The notes beneath the pieces were generated by a model. That model was not told where the DNA came from. It ran no database searches and was given only the letters and a program-made list of their open reading frames with translations. A stretch of 64,000 nucleotides of DNA from Larix kaempferi (taxonomy: Eukaryota; Streptophyta; Pinopsida; Pinales; Pinaceae). Positions 1-9,507 of this stretch are shown piece by piece. Both the position numbers and the translations under genes were made by a program. Each line of letters opens with the position of its first letter. Position 1 is the first letter of the stretch. The stretch covers positions 248,001-312,000 of the forward strand of contig BSBM01001448.1 in the NCBI GenBank assembly GCA_027924585.1, given 5' to 3'.

Positions 1-167
1 CTATAAAGTTTGAATTTGTAACAGGTTACCGATGTACTAACCAAACCTCTACCTCAAGTGAAGAAGTTACCAACATACTAACCAAACCTCTGTCTCAAGT
101 GAAATTTGAATACTTCCGAGACAAGCTTGGTGTAGCTCAAAAGGACCCTCCTCGAAAGGGGGAGTAG
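1..167 (+). pseudogene. Copia pol C-terminus (end of RNase H), partial
   Basis: The reading frame ends with Q-V-K-F-E-Y-F-R-D-K-L-G-V and a TAG stop at 165-167. This matches the C-terminal tail after RNase H in copia element F (L-A-R-V-K-F-E-Y-F-R-G-R-L-G-V), where the frame also ends just before the 3' repeats. About 40 bases are duplicated in tandem: the segment coding for T-D-V-L-T-K-P-L-x-Q-V-K occurs at about 31-66 and again, frame-shifted, at about 68-104, so this copy is probably broken. Only the extreme end of pol is in the window and no catalytic residues can be judged. The protein would be part of the copia polyprotein used for reverse transcription in the virus-like particle. Confidence 0.8.
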
Positions 168-383
168 TATAGTCACTGATGACGAGATTGTCTCATCGAA
201 CAACAAGGTCGATGATGAGGTAACCTATTCTCTACACCTAGATACTTAGAAATATTTATATTTAGGACTCTTATGCTTAGAATACTTAGTTTTACTTATA
301 CATGCTTTTGATGTTAGATGTATTAGTAAGAATACATGCTTTTGATGATAGATGTATTGATGAGAATACATGTGAGGATTGCA

Positions 384-1651
384 TCATCCTTGAACACATG
401 TTCTAAAGTGAGCCGTAGACAGGTGTCTCCGAGAAAGAAGAGGGATTGTATCATCCTTGAACACTTGTTCTAAAGTGAGCCGTAGACGGTGTCTCCGAGA
501 AAGAAGAGGGATTGTATCATCCTTGAACACTTGTTCTAAAGTGAGCCGTAGACAGGTGTCTCCGAGAAAGAAGAGGGATTGTATCATCCTTGAACACTTG
601 TTCTAAAGTGAGCCATAGACAGGTGTCTCCGAGAAAGAAGAGGGATTGTATCATCCCTGGACTTCGGTCCCTGAATTGATCCGTAGACGTATGGTCTCCG
701 AAAATGAAGTCCTTAGTGGACAGGTAGGGATTGTATCATCCCTGGACTTCGGTCCCTGAATTGATCCGTAGACGTATGGTCTCCAAAAATGAAGTCCTTA
801 GTGGACAAGTAGGGATTGTATCATCCCTGGACTTCGGTCCCTGAATTGATCCGATGACGTATGGTCTCCAAAAATGAAGTCCTTAGTGGACAGGTAGGGA
901 TTGTATCATCCCTGGACTTCGGTCCCTGAAATTGATCCGTAGACGTGAGGTCTCCGAGAATGAAGTCCTTAGTGGACAGTTGAGGGGATTGGATCATCCC
1001 TGGACTTCCAGTCCTAAAGAGAGCCGTAGACGTGAGGTCTCCGAGAATGAAGTCCTTAGTGGACAGTTGAGGGGATTGGATCCTCCCTGGACTTTCAAGT
1101 CCTAAAGAGAGCCGTAGACGTGAGGTCTCCGAGAATGAAGTCCTTAGTGGACAGTTGAGGGGATTGGATCATCCCTGGACTTTCAGTCCTAAAGAGAGCC
1201 GTAGACGTGAGGTCTCCGAGAATGAAGTCCTTAGTGGACAGTTGAGGGGATTGGATCATCCCTAGACTTTCAGTCCTAAAGAGAGCCGTAGACGTATGGT
1301 CTCCGAGAAGTGGGGATTGTATCATCCCCGGACTTCGGTCCCTGAATTGATCCGTAGACGTGTGGTTTTCGAGAAGTGGGGATTGTATCATCCCCGGACT
1401 TTGGTCCCTGAATTGATCCGTAGACGTGTGGTCTCCGAGAAGTGGGGATTGTATCATCCCCAGACTTCGGTCCCTGAATTGATCCGTAGACGTGTGGTCT
1501 CCGAGAAGTGGGGATTGTATCATCCCCGGACTTCGGTCCCTGAATTGATCCGTAGATGTGTGGTCTCCGAGAAGTGGGGATTGTATCATCCCTGGACTTT
1601 GGTCCCTGAATTGATCCGTAGACGAATGGTCTCCGAGAAAGTGATTTTTTA
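384..1651 (+). repeat. Four successive minisatellite arrays (67, 85, 87 and 66 bp units)
   Basis: The phrase TCATCC recurs at 384, 451, 517, 584, 651, 736, 821, 906, 994, 1081 (as TCCTCC), 1169, 1256, 1322, 1388, 1454, 1520 and 1586. The spacing shifts from 67 to 85, then 87, then 66 bp. All units share a core with CCGTAGACG and GGTCTCCGAGA; the longer units add a block with GAAGTCCTTAGTGGACA. The arrays therefore look like variants of one ancestral unit that were each amplified locally. Reading frames across the array are a by-product of the repeats and do not look like genes. Confidence 0.93.
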
Positions 1652-1655
1652 TTAT

Positions 1656-1915
1656 GATGTGGTTACTTGTATCGGTAGGATACTTGTATTGATGATGTGG
1701 TTACTTGTATCGGTAGGATACTTGTATTGATGATGTGGTTACTTGTATCGGTAGGATACTTGTATTGATGATGTGATTGCTTGTATCGGTAGGATACTTG
1801 TATTGATGATGTGGTTACTTGTATCAGTATGGATACTTGTGTTAATGATGTGTACTTGTATTAGCATGAATACTTGTACTAATGATGTGGATACTTGTAT
1901 TGTTATGGATACCTG
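1656..1915 (+). repeat. 38-bp minisatellite, about 7 units
   Basis: GATGTGGTTACTTGTATCGG and its variants recur at 1656, 1694, 1732, 1770 and 1808, exactly 38 bp apart, then decay over two further units. The array directly follows the 66-bp array. Confidence 0.9.
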
Positions 1916-1924
1916 TATTGATGA

Positions 1925-2360
1925 CGATGTTGATGATCGTGTGATGATGATGTTGATGATCGTGTGATGACGATGCTGATGATCGTGTGATGACGATGTT
2001 GATGATCGTGAGATGACGATGCTGATGATCGTGTGATGACGATGCTGATGATCGTGTGATGATGATGCTGATGATCGTGTGATGACGATGCTGATGATCG
2101 TGTGATGACGATGCTGATGATCGTGTGATGACGATGTTGATGATCATGAGATGACGATGCTGATGATCGTGTGATGACGATGCTGATGATCATGTGATGA
2201 CGATGCTGATGATCGTGTGATGATGATGCTGATGATCGTGTGATGACGATGTTGATGATCGTGAGATGACGATGCTAATGATCGTGTGATGACGATGCTG
2301 ATAATCGTGTGATGACGATGCTGATGATCGTGAGATGATGATACTGATGATCGTGTATCG
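1925..2360 (+). repeat. 23-bp minisatellite, about 19 units
   Basis: Units such as GATGATCGTGTGATGACGAT recur every 23 bp (for example GATCGTG at 1981, 2004 and 2027). Units differ mainly by C/T and A/G changes. From 2361 to 2576 the sequence is unique 3' UTR with no evident feature. Confidence 0.92.
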
Positions 2361-2576
2361 TGAGGATCCAGATGATGATATTGTTGTAGCTGTTCAAGTG
2401 CTACAGAAGATAAAGACTCAATACTGAAGATGTCGATGTTCTAGTATTGAAGATGTTCCAGTAACTGCTTGAGTTACTGATGATGTTGAGAAAGCTTCCA
2501 ATGATTTATAGATGTATCATGTTTGATGTTGATGACTCCTTGCTCACGCAGATGCTGTTATAATATCCTTCTCGTT

Positions 2577-2585
2577 AAGGGGGAG
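2577..2585 (+). other. Polypurine tract of element C
   Basis: AAGGGGGAG directly abuts the TGTTGA start of the LTR at 2586. This is the usual position of the plus-strand primer in LTR retrotransposons, and F has the comparable AAGAGGGAG. Confidence 0.85.
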
Positions 2586-3190
2586 TGTTGAGATATTGTA
2601 ACTTCAAAGAATATTATATTTGTACTTTATTATTCTGGAGATGTTTCATTCCTCCGTGAATATCTTATTGTATATCCGGAGATGTTTATTCCTCCGTCGG
2701 AATGTAGTAACTTGGGTTATTAGACTTTCCTAGTGGGGGTCGGCCTTGTATGTGTTATGTGGGTCAAAGGGTTATTAGACCCACCATGTGGGGGTCGGCC
2801 CAGTCAGTTATAATGGGGTATTTAACCTAATGGTTAAATACGAGCCTACATGTACTTGTGTAAAATACATATCAGAGTAGTGTATAAATAGAGGAGGTGT
2901 GTTCCTCATTATACACACTCACTCACTTGAGGATAGCGCACTTGTGGAGGAGAGGTCTGCTATTGTGGAGGAGGAGATCATGTCTCAGGGTTTCATCTTT
3001 GTATATTGCTAGTCATCTATATTGAGGAAGCTTTGCTGGGTTTTCTACCCCATGAGGGTTTCCCAAGATAAATCTGTGTCTCTTGTGTTTATGCTGTGCT
3101 TGTTGTTTCTTCAGTGATCCTGTATAAGCTATTATTGTGAAATGGAATATAATGCTGCTATTTTTTGTCTTAGCATATTAAATTTTAACA
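2586..3190 (+). mobile_element. 3' LTR of copia element C (605 bp)
   Basis: The LTR starts TGTTGAGATATT and ends TTTTAACA (TG...CA). It contains TATAAATA at 2883-2890. Two related blocks with GGTTATTAGAC and GGGGTCGGCC are recognisable in the LTRs of F, which supports a common lineage. The matching 5' LTR is outside the window, so neither age nor target duplication can be read. Confidence 0.85.
2883..2890 (+). promoter_or_regulatory. TATA box in LTR of C
   Basis: TATAAATA followed by GAGGAGG lies in the middle of the LTR, where the U3 promoter of copia LTRs normally is. No transcript evidence is available. Confidence 0.6.
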
Positions 3191-3199
3191 TCGAGAGCC

Positions 3200-4055
3200 T
3201 CATTTTTTGAGAGCTCTCCTTTTGTACACACGGTTGCACTTGGATTTTTGATCATTTGATCTCCCATGACCATTTAGTAGTTTTTACACCTGTCACCATT
3301 GATTCACCAAGACACTCTCAACGCCTATGGGGCCATTCCTTGTAGTACGGTTCACTTGACACCACACGTCATAGATGAACAACTTCGTCTCTAGATACAT
3401 ATCTCGACGAACCTTATTTTACTTTTGATTCTGAGTCAGAATTTCCCACTTACACAACCCCGTCTATCCCCATGGTTGGCACGAATTCCAACCCCTTTTA
3501 TAGTGGGATTGTTGGTGGTGGACCCACCACTAGCCCAGCTACCACTTCGACATCCATCCCCGCCATACCATCAATAGGACCTACACCTAGGATCCACATC
3601 ACTACATCCATACCTATGGTTAGTGGATCTGTTAAAACTATAGTCCTGTTGGTGACTAGTAGCACACTTGGGGGCACTGGTCCTTCCTACACGATTCCCC
3701 CACCTTTGACTTGAGGTCCCTTGATACCCATCATTACTCATACCATTTCTCCCCACATTGGGGACAGTGGCCCCATTATTGCTGCTACGACTAGCACATA
3801 GGCCCCTGCGATTATGTCACATCCTTCTACCAGTTTTCCATTCATGGCTCGCCTCAACCTCCCTGATCTAGCTATATTGACCAATGATCTTATCTAACAT
3901 GAACCCACATGGCCTCCCATTCCTAACAAACTCCTTTCGGACATCCCTAAGTTTAAAGGGAAGGCGGGAGAGGACCCCTAAAACCACATCATGTCCTTCC
4001 ACTTGTGGCGTTCCTCCAACTCCATAGTGAATGAATCCATCTGCCTCCGCCTTCT
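3200..4055 (+). pseudogene. Gypsy gag, N-terminal half (element B)
   Basis: The sense frame aligns with the gag of element A: T-I-D-S-P-R-H-S near 3295, Y-G-S-L-D-T-T-R-H, then M-V-G-T-N-S-N-P at 3472, and the core R-L-N-L-P-D-L-A ... S-D-I-P-K-F-K-G-K-A-G-E-D-P ... N-H-I-M-S-F-H-L-W near 3850-4020. This is the start of the capsid region that forms the particle shell. Several stops interrupt it, for example after G-H-S-L and in G-E-D-P-stop-N-H-I, where A has Q. The frame is cut exactly at 4055 by the insertion of A inside the capsid domain and resumes at 19224. No start codon can be fixed because C is inserted just upstream. Confidence 0.82.
4051..4055. repeat. Target-site duplication of A, left copy (CTTCT)
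   Basis: CTTCT at 4051-4055 is repeated at 19224-19228 directly outside the other LTR of A. Confidence 0.92.
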
Positions 4056-4801
4056 TGTAGCTAGGGCTTTACCCCTAGCTTGTGCAAATGAGCACCTACT
4101 AAGGAGAAGGGACTCTTTAGTAGCAGTTCAATAAATGGAAATTATTATGCTAAAACAGAAATGTAAACTACTCTAAAACATGTGCATGAAACATAAACAA
4201 CAAAATGTAAATAATGGTTTTTTGTATTAAGTTTACCTCCAATGTGAAGGTTGGTGAAGCTCTTGCAATGTCCAAGAGGGTTGCTCCAAGCTCCAACTTG
4301 CTCCTTCTCTTTCTCCAATGGTGGGAATGGGCCAAAAGGGGCTCTCAAGGTGAAGGTGGCTCAATGGTGAGCTAGGGTTTCAAGAGAGATTTTGGCAGAG
4401 TAAGGGTATACTTGATTGTGGATGTGGAATGAGGGATCTCCATCACCTATTTATAGTTTTTTGGTGGTGGAGTGCTGGCCCATGGTTTTGGGAACCATAT
4501 GGTTTAGGGCAGCTGTATAGGGTTTTTTCCTCCTTTTCCTCATTATTTTATATTTTATATTCCCTTTTTAGGGGATTTTTGCTATTTTAGAGGAATTTTG
4601 GATATTTTTGGAGGAAAAAGGGGTTTTTTAGCCCTTTTGAGGCTTTTTTGATGGTTTTGTGGCCTTTTGGAGGCATTTTAGGCCTTTTGGAGGCTTTTTA
4701 GTGGGATTTTTAGGATTTTTAAGGGAAATATGGTAGGAAAATGGACAAATGAGCCATGTAATGAGGTAGATGAGGTAGTGAACACTTTTTGGGTGTTAAC
4801 A
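4056..4801 (-). mobile_element. 3' LTR of element A (746 bp)
   Basis: On the - strand it reads TGTTAACACCC ... CCCTAGCTACA. The TATA box on the - strand (TATAAATA) lies at 4448-4455. It has the same length as the partner LTR at 18478. Confidence 0.92.
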
Positions 4802-4812
4802 GATTGCCCCTT
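4802..4812 (-). other. Polypurine tract of element A
   Basis: The - strand reads AAGGGGCAATC immediately before TGTTAACACC. B has AGGGGGCAATC at the same place. Confidence 0.75.
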
Positions 4813-7190
4813 GATGTGCGAGGGCAGGAGCTCATCATATGGCCGATGGACATCATAAGTCACGTATGGTTTTCCTGGGGTGTGGAGAAGAGAAGAAACA
4901 AACTGAAACCTGGAACAACGATCCCGAACAAACTGCAAGAACTAAAAGTACATAACCTCAATAATGGATGAGGAATCATCTGATCATATGGACGAGGCGG
5001 GCATTCGCATGCTCGTATCAGGATATAACATAACAACAACAATGGGGTCCAAAATATGGGGACTTGAAATATCCATGACCTCAAATACGGACTGAGGAAT
5101 AACCTCAATATATGGACGAGGCAGGCATACCCATGCTCGTATCAAGATACATAAACAGAACTGTGAGGCCCGAAAAGGGGGACCTGGAAGATACATAGAT
5201 AACCACTGTGTACATCATAAGTGTCCAGAAGGGACACACAATCTGGGACATACTGCTGGGTTGACCATGTCTGACCTGAACAACTGATACACTGGAATGA
5301 TGATAGTGCGACTGAATGTGGTACCAAAGGAACTGATGAGATGTTGGATCAGAGTGACAGGGGTCATACTCCCAATGGTACATTGAACTGGAACTGATCT
5401 GGGATGGAATTGGGTACTCAAGGAAGCATATAACTGGATGGCTTCCGAATACAATCGCCAACGCAGCCTGGATATCCACGAGAACATATAACTGGGCATT
5501 CCAAAGTGACTCACCAATGTGCTAGAGTCAGGGGAAATCCGGGGTCTTCGACTAAAAACTGAAGGAATGTAACCCTACGCGATTCTCGACGATGCGATCA
5601 AGGTGCTGAAGTCGAGCATGTGAGAAACAACCACTCGGAGAGGCAATGATGACTCCTCTCAGAATGGTCCGTAGGCACTTACCACAGATGGTGATAAGTC
5701 CAAGGTGTAGGGACCTCTGGGCCTATCCTCTGGAATACAGGGGCTGTCGTCGACAGAGGGAGACCTGCATCTATCAAGGAAATGATGTTTCCTTGACAGG
5801 AGCGCGAGGTGGAGAACCAAAATGTGATAGTACTGATGGAAGGACTGACAAACTGGGAGGGAATAACTGGGAAAATAGAGTGGGTGGACTCAAACTTCCT
5901 TTGTTCAGAGTATGATGACGGGGATGATCGGGCAGCATATGAAACTGACTGATGGGAAAGGGATCATAGCTGTATTGGATCTGGGAGGGGGACTGGGCTG
6001 AGGGAGACTGAAGCTGTGGTAAAATGGCAGGAGACTGCAGAATACTCTGAACAAAGGAGACCTGATTGGGGGTGCTGCCGAGATGATCGATCATAGTGCC
6101 AGGAGGCACGGGAGGGGACTTCTTCATGGGTTAAGGAACTAGAAGAAGTGTGTGTAAAATGATACTGTCGTGTGGATTTATACGAGCCCAAGATAGTTAA
6201 TGCTCGTGGTTGCTTTCAATTTTAAGGAGTTTGAAAGCGATAAGAAGACTCTGAAGTAATGGACTGGTACTGTCGTGTGGATTTTACGAGCCCAGGACAG
6301 TTCATGCTCGTTGTTTCTTTCGATTTTAGAGAGTCTGAAAGCAAATAAGAAGACTCTAGGGGGTTGCTTTTTCGTATGTTTAGTCTCCAAGTCCCAAAGA
6401 AGCATAAAAGGATGCAATGAAGAACTCTTCTAGCCGGTGTGACTAGAGTATTCCTTTTTCGTAATTAGTCTACCAGGTCCGGAAAAGGGTTAAACTTATA
6501 CCAGATAGACGCCCTTTTAGGTACTTTAACGAGCATGAAAGGAAGCAAGATTGCTCAGCGATCTTTTCATTGTTTTAGGAGTCAGAAAAGAGCTTAACGG
6601 AAACTCCCTAAGTGCCTTTTTCGTAAAGGACTTGTCCGGCCCGAAAAAGGGATAAAATTATACTAAACAAAAGGAATGCCCAAGCAAGGAGGAAGTGTTC
6701 AATCAAGGGACAGTAATGATGACCAAGAACGAGGGTAGGGGGGAACACTGGTGGGCCTCCTTGCAGGGTGAATGAAATGGTGGAAAAATAATGAAATATT
6801 TGTAGTGTGACAGGAGTGGAGGGCTCATGTAAAAAAGTGGAACAATCCGATGGCGACCGATGGGGTGCACAAACTGAGGCAGCAAGGTGTCGGGACACAA
6901 TGTTGAAATTGTACCAGCTGAGAGCGAGAAATGATCTCAAGCATCATCACTTGCTTAGAAAAATGAATCCGATGATATAAAATATGGGAAAAACAGAGAA
7001 TGGCCGATGTGGCACGCAAACCGAGGTGACTAGTGGTGTCGAAAAAATGGGCAAAAAAAAACGGGGCAAAAATAATGCAATGAGGAAACCAACATGACGG
7101 TCTTGTCGTGCTGATTCTGGTGGTGGAAACGGTTCGAAAAATGGACTCCGTATGGGGTCAGAATGGCCAAAACAAGAAAAAGTCAATTGA
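4813..7190 (-). other. Long 3' untranslated region of element A with local duplications
   Basis: This stretch has no recognisable enzyme domain apart from the short frame at 5774-6127. It holds two tandem duplications. One is about 122 bp (GACGAGGCGGGCATTCGCAT near 4992 and a variant near 5117). The other is about 107 bp (TACTGTCGTGTGGATTT near 6164 and 6271). The second duplication is also recognisable in element B near 28880-29040, so it predates the split of the two copies. Confidence 0.7.
5774..6127 (-). CDS. Small sense accessory ORF starting M-K-K (element A)
   Basis: This is a 117-codon frame with no recognised domain, rich in Ser, Pro and Gln. In B the corresponding place (29082 on) also starts M-K-K, keeps T-I-D-H and S-F-V-Q-S-I-L, and then decays. 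Conservation of the start and of these words in two copies is the only argument that it was once translated. Downstream on the same strand both copies keep a donor-like GTAAGT (A, near 5690) or GTGAGT (B, near 29563), so the frame could be the first exon of a spliced accessory gene between integrase and LTR. It could equally be chance conservation of an untranslated region. No function can be given. Confidence 0.35.
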   Translation of the reverse strand: MKKSPPVPPGTMIDHLGSTPNQVSFVQSILQSPAILPQLQSPSAQSPSQIQYSYDPFPISQFHMLPDHPRHHTLNKGSLSPPTLFSQLFPPSLSVLPSVLSHFGSPPRAPVKETSFP

Positions 7191-7191
7191 C

Positions 7192-7199
7192 TATAAATA
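7192..7199 (+). promoter_or_regulatory. Putative TATA box of the antisense gene (element A)
   Basis: TATAAATA (followed by G) on the + strand lies 552 bp upstream of the antisense ATG at 7744. Element B keeps TATAAATAG on its - strand at 28130-28137, 560-570 bp upstream of its ATG, and both are followed by a CATGACA...TGTCATTT block. Conservation in two diverged copies supports a real promoter; no transcript data are available. Confidence 0.6.
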
Positions 7200-7379
7200 G
7201 TGAGTGGGCCCAACATGACAAGTGTCATTTGTACTATTTGACTTTGACTAGTGATCAGAGTGGACCAGATCTGAGGTGGCATTTCTGGACGATCCGACTG
7301 ACTGATTTCAGATCCGGGAGATACAGGTATTCCGTCAAACTCATACCTGCATGTTTTTTAGGGTCGGGGGTTGGGTAGC

Positions 7380-7689
7380 GGGTCCCAGGGTTATTTGTAC
7401 GGTCCACGTGGGGTGGATCGCGGGTTAGGGGGATGAAACCGTGGTTGGAGACCACGAGTTTCGGGGTGAACCATTTGTATGGTACCGCATGTTTCTCGGC
7501 TGGATACGCGGTCTGGTATCGCACGTTCCAGGGAGGAACACGCGATGCCAAACTGTGAGGTTAGGTCGAACATACGCGGTTAAGGACCGCGAGTGTAGGC
7601 CTAATAGCCGCGGTCAGAAACTGTGGCAGGGAGCCCTAAAGCCGCGGTTTTGGATCGAGCTATTAGGGTCTTCCGGGGGGGGGGGGGGG
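7380..7689 (+). repeat. GC-rich degenerate repeats ending in a run of 15 G
   Basis: Irregular repeats with cores such as GCGGT(T/C), CCGCGGT and ACCGCGAG occupy about 7380-7665, followed by 15 G at 7675-7689. A comparable but decayed block with ACAACCGCGCG is in B at 27740-27900. This is probably the 5' leader of the antisense gene or a spacer. The G run may be unreliable in assembly. Confidence 0.55.
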
Positions 7690-7743
7690 AAGGACTTATT
7701 TATTTGACATAGTCTGATGAATCTACTTTGTGTTATTGACAAG

Positions 7744-9050
7744 ATGCCGCAGGTTCTGTGGAGAGAGCGGGAGATTCCAGATGAGATCATGGCCGTGGTC
7801 GGAGGGGAGCGCCATGTGCGATCGGTGCTGGGACTGTGCGGACTACTAAAGTTTGCATAGATACCCATGATACGGTCAGCAGCGTTGCTGCTGAACCCAC
7901 TGATTAGTTTCCGAGAGCCGGACATACAGGCTTTCTGAGTACAGGGTGAGAGGGTGGACCTCACCCTGACCGATGTATACTTCCTGACGGGGTTGCCCTG
8001 TCTATGTAAGGTGGCAGACACACGGCCGCGGGTATTTGCGGACATAGACATGGAGGACATGCTAGAGCGGTACTGTCGTCCAGAGGCGAGGGTGCATAGG
8101 AATGCACTTCTGGTGAGAGACCTATAGGAGCCGGCAGTACAGGCCTTGGCGGCATGCATGGTTCGGGTATTGGGGTCCGAGTCACCTGAGAAGGTGTCAA
8201 GGGGCCAGATGCAGATGGTAGAGCATGTACTAGATGGTGCATATTATGCGTGGGGCCAGATGTTCCTGACCTGCGTTCAGTGGCAGCTGACGGCAGCGAA
8301 GGAATCTGGCAAGGGGTTTTGCTATGGTTCTTTCTTGTGTGCGTTCTTCATGGAGAGGGTACCCACACTGCGGCCGTGGGTGCCGATCAGAGAAGGAGGT
8401 TTGAGGGAGCCGCAGATGGTGCGGTGGGGCGAGATGATGCATCGCCGTGGTGGCGACGATGTTGGTAGGTATTTTACGCAGGAGTTGTACCTGCAGTGGA
8501 TCGACACTGGACGACTTCCCGTATAGGGACATGGACTACACCGGAGATCCAGAGGCTCCACGAGCACCAGAACAGGCATGGGGTCCCGACGGTACGTACG
8601 TTGTGCTTGCATTTTATGGATGTCAAGTTTTAGATATGATAGTTGATATATATTCTATTACTAACATGTGGGTGATCTGCAGATGTGGGCCTGAGGCCAC
8701 CGCCAGGACATGTGGCATGGAGGGGGATTGTGGCCGTTCCAGCTCTGCCTGGGCGGGGGGAGGTGCGTCGCCGGGATGCGGAGGGGACGCTAGAGTCCGT
8801 ACGGGCACTACTAGATCGTTTGCTGGTGGGGGTGACCGATGAGGGGTGGCGGGACGTCGATCCGGACGTGGTTCAGGATTGCATGAGGGCACCCCGAGAG
8901 TTCAGATCCATTGCGATCCGGGTGGCTATCTTGGTAGACAGGGCATGGGCACAGGAGCCCGTAGGGGATGAGGACTTGCCGGAGGAGGAGCGAGGGGAGG
9001 ACTCAGAGGCAGTCGATGCAGGCAGTGATGTAGGGTATGACTCTCATTAG
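7744..9050 (+). pseudogene. Antisense plant-mobile-domain-like gene with one intron (element A)
   Basis: The gene is encoded opposite to pol, between the extra RNase H and the 3' LTR. Exon 1 is 7744-8591 and exon 2 is 8683-9050, ending in an acidic tail (E-E-E-R-G-E-D). The N-terminal third has G-L-L-K-F-A, then V-Q-G-E-R-V-D-L-T-L-T-D-V-Y-F-L-T-G-L-P. This is the pattern of the plant mobile domain (in that family: a Leu-rich start, then G-E-x-T-x-T-L-x-D-V-x-x-L-x-G-L-P). It aligns along its whole length, including the splice phase, with the - strand gene at 26191-27570 in B. Stops at about 7858, 7933 and 8128 and a frameshift near 8500 inactivate this copy. The ATG at 7744 is chosen because B also has ATG there. 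Plant mobile domain proteins act in silencing or gene regulation and are known cargo of plant transposons. The role here is unknown; family assignment is moderately sure. Confidence 0.7.
8592..8682 (+). other. GT-AG intron (91 bp) in the antisense gene of A
   Basis: The donor is G|GTACGT at 8592, the branch-point sequence TACTAAC is at 8659-8665, and the acceptor CTGCAG ends at 8682. Joining the exons in phase 1 continues similarity to the B gene on both sides of the junction, which neither copy shows through the intron. Confidence 0.75.
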
Positions 9051-9507
9051 GGAGTGCAGGGGACTCCCCCCAAGTTTTGTAGCTACGGCATGTATTTTGA
9101 TGAGGCTTTAGGGATGTATAGCCATTTTTGTATAGCTGAGTGCAGGGGTACTCAGGACATGTATAGCACTGAACATGTATTTTTTGATATATATATATAT
9201 GCACGTGGATGCACCTTTTTGTGATGTTGTTTTAGTTGGACGCACGTGGATGCGCTTTATGATGTGTGATATGTTTGTACTGCACATGGATGCAAGTAGT
9301 ATAGTATGTTGGGCACGTGGATGCCCCTTGTGTATTTTATGTGATGCAACATGATGTATGTATGATTAGGCATGTGGATGCCTCTATGGATATAAATGTG
9401 GTTGTATGGTTTATGTACATGGATGCAAATGTTGATGCAATGCAGTCTTTTTGGGTTTTTATATATTTTTATGATATGTTATGGGACAATGATGCATGAT
9501 GTAGGTG
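9051..9507. repeat. Spacer between convergent ends with CACGTGGATGC repeats
   Basis: This lies between the stop of the antisense gene (+ strand) and the stop of the extra RNase H (- strand). A 12-base phrase like GCACGTGGATGC recurs near 9201, 9241, 9286 (CACATGG), 9312, 9370 (CATGTGG) and 9416, and a (TA)n tract lies at about 9189-9202. It contains no open frame of interest. It may hold the terminators of both convergent transcription units; that is inference. Confidence 0.55.

Larger units (their letters stand above)
1..3190 (+). mobile_element. Element C: 3' part of a Ty1/copia retrotransposon
   Basis: This is the last few dozen codons of a copia pol, then about 2.2 kb of minisatellites, a polypurine tract at 2577-2585 and a 605-bp 3' LTR at 2586-3190. 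The 5' part lies left of the window. Directly after the LTR, sequence homologous to the gag start of element A resumes, so C is inserted just upstream of the gag of element B. The layout (pol stop, tandem repeats, AAGGGGGAG, TGTTGA...) matches copia element F on the other strand. Confidence 0.88.

Noticed and set aside
1095-1730. Open frames of 144-164 codons on both strands with repeated peptides
   Set aside because: They arise from the 66-87 bp minisatellite units whose lengths are often multiples of three; nothing outside the array supports a gene.
384-2360. CRISPR-like array
   Set aside because: Units are contiguous with no unique spacers, and the context is a plant retrotransposon.
4145-4348. 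67-codon frame repeated at 18567-18770
   Set aside because: Both copies are within the LTRs of A; it is repeat identity, not gene conservation.
5105-5517. Overlapping frames of 100-124 codons on the - strand
   Set aside because: They lie in duplicated 3' untranslated sequence of A and are not kept in B.
7675-7689. Run of 15 G as a regulatory G-rich element
   Set aside because: A single homopolymer with no counterpart in B; it could be a sequencing or assembly artefact.
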